Assembly: GCA_964436235.1 (NCBI GenBank)
Contig: CAYTCW010000202.1
Span: 1-5,555, forward strand
Direction of reading: 5' to 3'
DNA: 5,555 bases
Source: UBA9980 sp964436235
GTDB lineage: Bacteria > Muiribacteriota > UBA9980
The position numbers and the translations under genes were made by a program. A model generated the notes under the pieces. The model made no database searches. It saw only the letters and a list, made by a program, of their open reading frames with translations, and was not told the DNA's origin. Each line of letters opens with the position of its first letter. Position 1 is the stretch's first letter. Below, one piece after another: positions 1-5,555 of the stretch.

Positions 1-3
1 ATA

Positions 4-32
4 GGGGGAGGGTTTAAGGGAGGGGGAAAGGG
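4..32 (+). repeat. G-rich mirror repeat and potential G-quadruplex tract
   Basis: On the plus strand five G-runs of 3, 3, 3, 5 and 5 bases lie within 29 bases, separated by 1-5 non-G bases, which fits the usual four-run G-quadruplex pattern. Positions 4-12 (gggggaggg) and 18-26 (gggaggggg) are exact mirror images around tttaa. The right half is also the outer part of the left arm of the hairpin at 17-55, so the two structures would compete. The sequence pattern is directly visible; whether it folds in the cell is inference. The window edge cuts off whatever lies to the left, so this may be part of a longer repeat. Confidence 0.5.
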
Positions 33-55
33 TTGCTAACCCTTTCCCCCTCCCT
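17..55 (-). terminator. Perfect 18-bp hairpin after the kelch gene, possible terminator
   Basis: Positions 17-34 and 38-55 are perfectly complementary (18 bp) with a three-base loop at 35-37. One arm is almost all purine and the other almost all pyrimidine. The hairpin starts 33 bases past the kelch gene's stop codon, where an operon end would be expected. It is not a classical intrinsic terminator: on the minus strand the stem is followed by only TTAAA and then C-runs, with no U-tract, while a T-run lies on the 5' side. On the plus strand it is followed by A-runs, so it is not a good terminator for a convergent gene either. It could instead be a 3'-end stabilising hairpin or a copy of a dispersed intergenic palindrome. 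The hairpin itself is certain; the terminator role is weakly supported. Confidence 0.45.
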
Positions 56-88
56 GAAAAAACAGTCTAAAAAAGTTATTGTCCGGCG

Positions 89-3000
89 TTAAAATTGCAG
101 GTAGTAGCACATATCGTTAACGGTTTCGCCGTTATGATTTAAACCGCCGGTAATATAAACTCTTCCGTTTTTATCGGTAGCACTTGCGTGTCCGAAGCGC
201 GGCGAGGCGAATGCGCAAGATTTTAGCATAATCCAGTTCGAAAAATCATCGGTGTACCAGGCGTCGTTCATACAGGCGTTTATCGTGTCGCGGCCGCCGA
301 TCACAAAAACTCTGCCGCGCGTGTCTATAAAGCCGGCGTGGTGTTTTCTCATTGAAAACTCGGGCGTCGCAACGATTTTTTTATGCCATTTAGCTCCGCC
401 GTCGCGGCTGAACCATGTATGCGGGCTGCCGCCGCCGATTACATAAAGCGTTCCGTTTTTATCTATTGCGCCGGTATGTCCGGAAGTCGGCATGAATGCC
501 GAGTAGATGATGTCTGAACCCGTATCTGCTAAGGCGACCGGGCTTTTTAGAATAGTTTGTATGCCGGGATTTACAATCGTCCACGAAGCGCCGAGATCTT
601 CAGAAACCCATGCATCGCTGAAATCGTCGCCATTTTCGGTGTCGAATAAATAACGGTAACCGCCGATTACCCACATTTTACCATTATCATCGATGAGGCT
701 CGAGTGGGCTGCTCGTGCCGAAAATTTACGGTTGGCGGCCGTAGCGGCCGTAATATCGGTCCATGAAGCGCCGTTATCATCCGAACGCATCACGCTGTTA
801 AGCGTGCCGTGGCGGCCGGTTCCGCCTATTACATATATTTTTCCCTGATAAATCAAGCTGGAATGCGACATGCGCGCCGATATTTTTTTATCGTAAGGCG
901 TGTCTTTAGAGGCTTCTATCCATGAAGCGCCGGCGTCGTCGGAATACCATACGTCGCTTAAATAATTGCCTTCGTTATCGCAGCCGCCTATTATAAACAG
1001 CCGGCCGGAATCGGTTGCGACGCTCGAGTGATGGTGGCGGGGGCAGGGTTTGCTATGATCGGCGGCGGGGTTCTGCCAGGTTACGCCGAAGTCGTTTGAA
1101 TGCCAGGTATCGTTATAATCGCCGCTGGATGTTCCGCCCATTATGTATATCATATTTTGGGAGTCGATAGCGCTTATATGCGAGTATCTCGATTGAAAGA
1201 TATCGCTTTGCACGGCTATTTCGGTTATAGAATTATCGCGGGTGTCAAAAGAAAAAATATCAGTGCATCCTTTTGTATCGTTATAAAAAGTTTTACCGCC
1301 CGTTATGTAAATTTTGCCGTTAGTTCCCATGACGCATGCCTGATAAGCATTCGCTTTATATTGCACGCCCGATGGAGTTATTTTTTCCCAGTTTAAATTA
1401 AGCGTATCGAAGCGCCAGATATCGTCGCAGAGTTGATTCGAGGCGTTAACGCCGCCGAAAATCCATAATTTACCGCCGCGTCCGGCCGCGCCCGCATAAC
1501 GGCGCGCGGCGGGAAATTTGCTTTCGCCGGCTGAAATTTTTGCCCATTGAAGAGTATTTGTATTAAGCCGCCACACTTCGTTAGAAATAGTGCCGTCACC
1601 GCCGCCGCCGGCAATCCAGAGATTACCGGTCGGATCCATCGAGGCGGCATGGCCATAATTAGCGGAAAATATCTCACCGGTAGTGTTTATATATTCGAGG
1701 GTGGACGAGGCGGTATTGAAGCACCACACTTCGTTTGTGGCGGTTTTATCGTTAATAAGCCCGCCGACTATCCATATTTTATTATTTGAATCTATCGAAG
1801 CCGAATGTGACGAGCGCGCCTCGAATTTTTTATTGCCGCTGACGGCGGGAGTTATGTTATTCCACAGACCTGAACCGGCTGCGCGCATCCATATATCGTT
1901 TAACGCGCCGTAGCGGGCGGCGCCGCCGATTATCCACAGGTTGTCCGAGGAATCGATAACGCCGGCGTGGCGGCTTCTTTTATCGGGGCGAACTTCGTTT
2001 TTCGGGCTGTATTCAAAGGTTTTAACGAAAGAAACGGGATTAACGACATTAAAAGCCGGCGATACCGAGTAGTTTCCGGTTGCGCCCGTCGTTTCGGCCG
2101 TTAATATCAGCCTCACGCTTTTTATTTCGCCGGGAAGGCTGTTTTTACTTTTCCAGGAGATTTTTTTAAGAGTCGCGGGCGCGATATTTTTAATATCGCC
2201 GCTTATATCGGCCGCGTTAATTTCGGTAGTGGCCGCGTTATTGATCGAGTAATATACTTTGATATCGCAGGCGAGGTTATTCGGCTCGTAGAGATTGTAA
2301 TTTATTATGGTATCGCCGGAAATATTCGACGATTGAAGCGTAACGGCCGTGATTGAAGGTTTCGGGCCGTCCGCGGGCGCGAGAGTGAAAGATTGGGAAT
2401 AGCCGAATATGCCGGCGGCTTTATTATCGAAAGGCACTAATTTGATTTTATAAGAGGCGGAAGGTTCTAAGCCGGCGTAAGAAGCGATATTTATAACTAT
2501 CGTTTTATCGGCGCCAGGGCTTATATTAAATATATCGCCGCTTAATTTATCTTCGGTTATAAGTGTTTCGGCGGTATCGGACACCAGATAAACTTTGATC
2601 GCGCAGTTATCGGCGTCGGCGTGAGAAAGTCCGTAGCGCACCGTAAGTATGCCGGCCGCCGGGAGCGTCTGGATTCCGCTTATTACAGGCGGGTTATTAA
2701 TTTTATCGGCCGACGAATCTTTATTTATAATTTCGCCGTTAACTAAAATACCGGTGGCTGCCTCAACGCCGGCGCCTGAAATTATCCTTTTGATTTTCGA
2801 AGCGGCCGCGGTTGTAAGTTTCGGACTCTGTTCGTAGCTGGATTTTAATATATCGATAAAGTTTTTATATAAGGTTTTGCAATCGTCGATTCCGGAATAA
2901 TTCAAAGAAGCGTTTATATCAGAATCGCTTATGGCCGAAGATAAAATATCGACCGCTTTTTTTAATCCGGAAATATTAGCCGCGCCTAATTTACTTTCGA

Positions 3001-3682
3001 GTTCTTTTTCGAATGTGGTTTTATTTTTAGCGTCATCGGCCGGATCTAAAGTAATGCTTTCAATCGCTATCGGCTCCTGTGGAACCGCTTCCATATTTTC
3101 GAGTGCTAAAAGCGTGCGCGCGGTCGAAAAATTATCGATCACGGCGTTTTTTACGGTGATATCGCCTGTGCCCGGGGCGGTTTCGGATAATTTTGGAAGC
3201 CGGCCCATAAGGTTTTTATAGAGCGTTTTATTGGTAATTCCGTCTTTAACGATTATTACGGCGTAATTAATATTTTCATCAAGCGCGATGGAGGCCGTAA
3301 ATGCGCCGTTAACCAAAGTGATGGAGGCCGCCGGTAAAGGCAGGCCGTTAATGCCGGTAACGCTGATTGCGTATCTGTAAGCACCTGTGATGCCGCCGCC
3401 ATTAGCGCCGCCGCCGATTTGAGTTTCAGGCGCGGCGGAATCGGGTGTTGAAATGCTTCCCGGCGATATTACGCTGCCTGATATGACGATCGATTTTTGT
3501 CCGGCAGGCGCGGGGCCGGCCGCATCGCCGCCGCCCGAAAGGCAGCCCGGCAATAAAATTATTATAAAAAGAAAAATTAATATAATTGTTTTAGCGCTAT
3601 TACCCTTGCCTATAGCTGAAATCAAAAGATTATCAGATGCCGGGTATATATTTGTTTTTATACGATTGCTTTTATTATTCAT
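89..3682 (-). CDS. Large lipoprotein with tandem beta-sandwich domains and twelve kelch/Asp-box propeller repeats
   Basis: This 1197-residue protein is predicted to be exported and lipid-anchored. Residues 32-46 are strongly hydrophobic and lead into the lipobox LLPGC (Cys47), followed by a Gly/Ala/Pro linker (about 48-62). Residues 63-150 look like a beta-rich domain opening with an ISGSV strand; 186-305 look mostly helical. Residues 331-435 and 441-548 are two related fibronectin-III/Ig-like domains. Residues 549-1197 hold twelve repeats with a buried (I/V/A/F)-(I/V/T/F/M/A)-G-G strand; the double Gly falls at 586, 640, 692, 743, 795, 849, 899, 953, 1007, 1083, 1129 and 1179. Most also show the kelch spacing of an R-x-x-H-like strand before GG and a Trp after it. 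Kelch propellers usually bind proteins or glycans; the ligand here is unknown. Galactose oxidase and sialidase active sites were not seen. The ATG has a good Shine-Dalgarno eight bases upstream. Probably cotranscribed with the C11 protease gene upstream. Fold confidence is high, function low. Confidence 0.9.
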   Translation of the reverse strand: MNNKSNRIKTNIYPASDNLLISAIGKGNSAKTIILIFLFIIILLPGCLSGGGDAAGPAPAGQKSIVISGSVISPGSISTPDSAAPETQIGGGANGGGITGAYRYAISVTGINGLPLPAASITLVNGAFTASIALDENINYAVIIVKDGITNKTLYKNLMGRLPKLSETAPGTGDITVKNAVIDNFSTARTLLALENMEAVPQEPIAIESITLDPADDAKNKTTFEKELESKLGAANISGLKKAVDILSSAISDSDINASLNYSGIDDCKTLYKNFIDILKSSYEQSPKLTTAAASKIKRIISGAGVEAATGILVNGEIINKDSSADKINNPPVISGIQTLPAAGILTVRYGLSHADADNCAIKVYLVSDTAETLITEDKLSGDIFNISPGADKTIVINIASYAGLEPSASYKIKLVPFDNKAAGIFGYSQSFTLAPADGPKPSITAVTLQSSNISGDTIINYNLYEPNNLACDIKVYYSINNAATTEINAADISGDIKNIAPATLKKISWKSKNSLPGEIKSVRLILTAETTGATGNYSVSPAFNVVNPVSFVKTFEYSPKNEVRPDKRSRHAGVIDSSDNLWIIGGAARYGALNDIWMRAAGSGLWNNITPAVSGNKKFEARSSHSASIDSNNKIWIVGGLINDKTATNEVWCFNTASSTLEYINTTGEIFSANYGHAASMDPTGNLWIAGGGGDGTISNEVWRLNTNTLQWAKISAGESKFPAARRYAGAAGRGGKLWIFGGVNASNQLCDDIWRFDTLNLNWEKITPSGVQYKANAYQACVMGTNGKIYITGGKTFYNDTKGCTDIFSFDTRDNSITEIAVQSDIFQSRYSHISAIDSQNMIYIMGGTSSGDYNDTWHSNDFGVTWQNPAADHSKPCPRHHHSSVATDSGRLFIIGGCDNEGNYLSDVWYSDDAGASWIEASKDTPYDKKISARMSHSSLIYQGKIYVIGGTGRHGTLNSVMRSDDNGASWTDITAATAANRKFSARAAHSSLIDDNGKMWVIGGYRYLFDTENGDDFSDAWVSEDLGASWTIVNPGIQTILKSPVALADTGSDIIYSAFMPTSGHTGAIDKNGTLYVIGGGSPHTWFSRDGGAKWHKKIVATPEFSMRKHHAGFIDTRGRVFVIGGRDTINACMNDAWYTDDFSNWIMLKSCAFASPRFGHASATDKNGRVYITGGLNHNGETVNDMCYYLQF
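92..1978 (-). repeat. Twelve kelch-type beta-propeller repeats (protein-level)
   Basis: Residues 569-1197 of the lipoprotein. Distances between successive GG pairs are 54, 52, 51, 52, 54, 50, 54, 54, 76, 46 and 50 residues, matching kelch blades except for an insert of about 24 residues between repeats 9 and 10 (around 1038-1064). Repeats 1-4 end in classic kelch strands such as DIWRFDT...W; repeat 5 keeps DIFSFDT but has no Trp there. Repeats 6-10 end in S-x-D-x-G-x-x-W. Repeat 12 stops at its third strand (MCYYLQF). A strand before repeat 1 (SFVKTFEY, 551-558) looks like the missing fourth strand, as in propellers closed by a 'velcro' strand. Twelve repeats are too many for one usual five- to seven-bladed kelch propeller, so two six-bladed propellers are the likeliest arrangement (inference). 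Confidence 0.85.
233..1099 (-). other. Asp-box (BNR) signatures within kelch repeats 6-11
   Basis: The S-x-D-x-G-x-x-W motif occurs at residues 862 (SNDFGVTW), 914 (SDDAGASW), 967 (SDDNGASW), 1027 (SEDLGASW) and 1092 (SRDGGAKW). A degenerate, one-residue-shorter form occurs at 1144 (TDDFSNW). In known Asp-box proteins (sialidases, sortilin and related folds) this motif forms a hairpin turn between the third and fourth strands of a blade. Here it sits at the same place in each repeat, after the kelch GG strand. DNA supports recent copying: ccatgaagcgccg at 761-773 and 920-932 is identical, and 581-593 differs by one base; all encode GASW. Confidence 0.85.
2039..2692 (-). repeat. Tandem pair of homologous fibronectin-III/Ig-like domains (protein-level repeat)
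   Basis: Residues 331-435 and 441-548 of the kelch lipoprotein align as a duplication. Each begins with a proline-containing segment (PPVISGIQ, then PSITAVTL). Each has a matching Cys strand (CAIKVYLV at 360, CDIKVYYS at 472), then SGDI-x-NI-x-P (SGDIFNISP, SGDIKNIAP), then a hydrophobic strand and a closing strand (YKIKLVPFD, KSVRLILTAE). This is a two-copy beta-sandwich stalk between the helical region and the propeller. Sequence identity is modest, so the duplication is old. Assignment to the fibronectin-III/Ig-like class is from strand pattern only. Confidence 0.7.
3542..3682 (-). other. Lipoprotein signal peptide with unusually long N-region
   Basis: Residues 1-47 of the kelch protein. 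About 31 polar residues (Lys4, Arg7, Lys9, Lys26, Lys31) precede a core of about 15 residues rich in Ile, Leu and Phe, ending in LLPGC, a good signal-peptidase II lipobox. Typical bacterial lipoprotein N-regions are much shorter. No other Met lies between residue 1 and the core, and the ribosome site supports the assigned ATG, so the long N-region is probably real unless a non-ATG start nearer the core is used. Residue 48 is Leu, not Asp, so the E. coli-type +2 inner-membrane retention signal is absent. Confidence 0.8.
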
Positions 3683-3690
3683 CTTTAATT

Positions 3691-3695
3691 CTCCC
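3691..3695 (-). promoter_or_regulatory. Shine-Dalgarno of the kelch lipoprotein gene
   Basis: On the minus strand GGGAG is followed by eight bases (AATTAAAG) and then the ATG at 3682. This strong, well-spaced site decides the start despite the long N-region it gives the signal peptide. The 53-bp gap to the upstream stop holds no T-tracted hairpin and no convincing promoter, consistent with read-through from the protease gene. Confidence 0.8.
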
Positions 3696-3735
3696 GTTTT
3701 GATTTATTTTAAGATTTATCAAGATTAAATCCGCA

Positions 3736-5555
3736 TTAAAATTTCAATAATTTATCTATTAATTCAGGCCATCTGGTGTTCACGCCGAATTCCATCGTTT
3801 TATACTGGTTCTGGAATTTTTCCCAATAATTTGCGGCAGGCACGAAAATTGAAAAGCCTTTTACCGGCCGGTTGTACTGATAATATGCGTTGCTGCGGTT
3901 ATATGCGTTTATTTGATCCCTGAAAGAAAATATATTATCAGCGAGTTTCGATATGTGATGATTCGGCCCGAAATTATTCTTTATACAGACCATTAAATCG
4001 AAGAGGTCGACATATTGTTTATAAAAAGCGGAATCGTCTTCGGAAGTCGAAGCGTTATTAATTGATTTGACCATTAATTCGACCGCCGCGGTATTTTTGT
4101 TATCTATATTTTCGATGGCGGCCGCGGCGAGTTCGTCGATGAGCGATATAAATTCATCGGTTTTTGATAAATCGGTAAGGCAAAGGTTTGTATTGCCGCC
4201 GTCGAGCGTATTCGAATCGATATAGGCGTCAACCATCGCTTTACCGACGTTCACCGGCGATTTATCAGGCAGTTTTTTGAATTTATCGGCAAAAAGCGTC
4301 AGGTCCATTCCGTATCCGGTGACCGTTCTCATCGATGAAACCGTATAATCGACTTCGTCTTTAAACTGGCAGGCCATTTCTACCATATTCATAAGGCATG
4401 CGTCGAATAAAAAAATATCTATTTTTTTACCGGTTTCCTTATTGAATGCCGCGCAAATTCTTTTCAACTCGGGCAGGTTGAGCGAGTCGCCGGAGTGATC
4501 GTCGTAGCCTACGGCGTATGCCGGCGCCCTGTAATCTTTAGTTGACTGTCCGTCCATCGAAATTATTCCCGAGCCGTGGCCGCTGATTGAAATTAAATAA
4601 TGCTCGGCCGGAAACATTTCGGCGGCCCATTTTAAAAAATCGATCATATTATATTCATCGCCGGTATTTATAACTTTATTTTCATATAATTTAGCGGTTT
4701 CAAAATTTGAATTTTTTAAATATATTCTACCCGGCAGGCTGTATTTCGGATCGGCCACGAATTGAGTTACGAAATTCATATCGCTTTCGATGCCGCTGTA
4801 TTTTAAATTTATTAATTCATAATCAACGGCTAAACTCATAAAATCGTCGGTCCGGCCGCATACGTACGTGAAAAAACTCCACTTTTTTTTGCGTGCGCTG
4901 TATTTAATTCCGCCGGCTTCGCCTGAAATCATGACGGTTTCGGAAACGGGCGAAGCGTGCGCCGGCGTGAAGTAACGAGTTTGAACCGGCCCGGCGTTTC
5001 TGGCAAGATAAATTACGCTTCTGGAAATTTCGGTTTCAACGGTCTGAAGTAAATAAGTAATTTCGAATTTAAGCGCGCCGTTAAAATCGGCGGGCGGCGT
5101 GGAAATGTTTTCAAACCCTTTGAATCGCGAAACGGCTTTAATTATAATTTCGCCGGATGAAATTTCACCGGTCGTAAATTCATCGTTTATGACAGGAGAT
5201 TTTGAGGATAATTTGACTTTTTTATCAAAAACGGCGTCCTGATTTCCGCAGAAATAAAGGCCGGTTTCATCAATATAATATAAATTGAATATTTCCGCGC
5301 AGCCGAGCTTAACCGCCCTGACTCCGCAGGCGTCTATTTCGCCCATATATGCCGAATCGTATATTATTTCCCCGTTCGAAACGCGGAAACGGTCCTGCTG
5401 CCTGAGTGGAAAATAATCGGAAATATCAAGCGCGCCGGGCTGCGAAATTAAGGCGCCGTTTAATTCAGCCTGACCGCCCGCATCAGGCAGAGAGCCGGTC
5501 AAAGCGCCTCCGCCTCCGCCGCAGCCGCTTAAAATAAGGGCAAAAAGAAAAAATG
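3736..5555 (-). CDS. Clostripain-family (C11) cysteine protease lipoprotein, 5'-partial
   Basis: Predicted exported, lipid-anchored cysteine endopeptidase. The frame is open to the window edge: 605 residues are visible and the start codon lies beyond 5555. Numbering from the first visible residue, 1-11 are the end of a signal peptide with lipobox LSGC (Cys11), followed by GGGGG. Residues 47-195 (YFPL..., YYIDETGLYFCG, STPPADFNGALKFE, IYLARNAGP) resemble the N-terminal domain seen in many secreted bacterial lipoproteins that start 'YFPLxxGxxW' and end 'YxAPGVGxV'. The C11 domain runs from about Trp225 to 605: YLISISGHGSG with catalytic His326, then IFLFDACLMNMVE with catalytic Cys386 and Asp384 two residues before it, which in characterised C11 enzymes lines the S1 pocket for Arg/Lys. 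GYDD (349-352), L-x-x-EL and a C-terminal GFSIFVP (566-572) are further family hallmarks. C11 enzymes typically self-cleave between His and Cys; Lys339 and Arg342 lie in that loop. Family and catalytic residues are well supported; target proteins are unknown. It precedes the kelch lipoprotein gene in a probable operon. Confidence 0.93.
   Translation of the reverse strand, partial: FFLFALILSGCGGGGGALTGSLPDAGGQAELNGALISQPGALDISDYFPLRQQDRFRVSNGEIIYDSAYMGEIDACGVRAVKLGCAEIFNLYYIDETGLYFCGNQDAVFDKKVKLSSKSPVINDEFTTGEISSGEIIIKAVSRFKGFENISTPPADFNGALKFEITYLLQTVETEISRSVIYLARNAGPVQTRYFTPAHASPVSETVMISGEAGGIKYSARKKKWSFFTYVCGRTDDFMSLAVDYELINLKYSGIESDMNFVTQFVADPKYSLPGRIYLKNSNFETAKLYENKVINTGDEYNMIDFLKWAAEMFPAEHYLISISGHGSGIISMDGQSTKDYRAPAYAVGYDDHSGDSLNLPELKRICAAFNKETGKKIDIFLFDACLMNMVEMACQFKDEVDYTVSSMRTVTGYGMDLTLFADKFKKLPDKSPVNVGKAMVDAYIDSNTLDGGNTNLCLTDLSKTDEFISLIDELAAAAIENIDNKNTAAVELMVKSINNASTSEDDSAFYKQYVDLFDLMVCIKNNFGPNHHISKLADNIFSFRDQINAYNRSNAYYQYNRPVKGFSIFVPAANYWEKFQNQYKTMEFGVNTRWPELIDKLLKF
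5521..5555 (-). other. Lipoprotein signal peptide end and lipobox of the C11 protease (5'-truncated)
   Basis: Upstream of the apparent TTG start at 5502 the same frame continues without a stop and reads FFLFALILSGCGGGGGA. This is a hydrophobic core, a lipobox (LSGC) and a flexible Gly linker. It is the end of a type II signal peptide whose charged N-region and start codon lie outside the window. The lipid-modified Cys is at 5521-5523. The residue after it is Gly, so there is no Asp retention signal. An internal start at 5502 would give a protein with no export signal and is therefore unlikely. Confidence 0.9.

Noticed and set aside
1032..1045. His-rich stretch CPRHHHSS (residues 880-887) as a metal site
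   Set aside because: It falls on the R-x-x-H strand position repeated in the other blades and is more simply a kelch strand.
92..2038. Galactose oxidase or sialidase enzyme identity for the propeller protein
   Set aside because: Kelch and Asp-box motifs are structural. No galactose-oxidase copper/Tyr-Cys site and no sialidase FRIP or Arg triad was seen.
2802..2809. Palindromes such as gcggccgc here and at 4118-4125
   Set aside because: They are adjacent Ala codons inside coding sequence, not operator-like sites.
252..3728. Open frames on the plus strand and one in another minus frame (1393-1677) inside the kelch gene
   Set aside because: Short, without ribosome sites or recognisable products; they arise from the repeated GC-rich codons of the real gene opposite.
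3709..3731. Small inverted repeat GATTTA / TAAATC in the gap between the genes
   Set aside because: Only a six-base AT-rich stem with no T-tract; too weak for a terminator or operator call.
3683..3765. Possible internal promoter before the kelch gene (TTATTG, 17 bases, TAATCT; also TTGATA and TTGAAA boxes)
   Set aside because: Neither box matches a sigma-70 consensus well at a correct spacing, and AT-rich gaps produce such matches by chance.

Overview
The window carries two genes, both read on the minus strand. They cover nearly everything from 5555 down to 89. The upstream gene (5555 to 3736, its 5' end outside the window) encodes a lipoprotein with a clostripain-type (family C11) cysteine protease domain. 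After a 53-bp gap with no visible terminator comes a 1197-residue lipoprotein (3682 to 89). It ends in twelve kelch-type beta-propeller repeats, and the last seven of these progressively take on Asp-box (BNR) signatures. A long perfect hairpin in G/C-rich DNA (17-55) follows the second stop codon.

The organism is a bacterium using the standard code: both genes stop with TAA and have no in-frame UGA. Both products have lipobox signal peptides, so both should be exported and anchored to a membrane by lipid. Base composition is intermediate, with GC-rich Ala/Gly/Pro codons mixed with many AAA, ATA and TTA codons. Large secreted lipoproteins with Gly-rich linkers, tandem beta-sandwich domains and kelch propellers are common in uncultured, deep-branching bacterial phyla. 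Nothing here fixes the taxon.

Layout from left to right: 1-88, intergenic DNA with a G-rich mirror repeat and the perfect hairpin; 89-3682 (-), kelch/Asp-box lipoprotein; 3683-3735, short gap with a good Shine-Dalgarno; 3736-5555 (-), C11 protease lipoprotein, partial at its 5' end. No RNA gene, mobile element, CRISPR array or promoter was found; any operon promoter would lie beyond 5555.

The spacing, shared strand and shared lipoprotein export suggest one operon producing a surface protease and a large propeller scaffold or binding protein. A functional partnership is a hypothesis. The most unusual points are the change of repeat signature along the propeller, the fusion of an N-terminal secreted-lipoprotein domain to the protease, and a protease reading frame that runs in frame past its apparent TTG start (5502) through a lipobox to the window edge.
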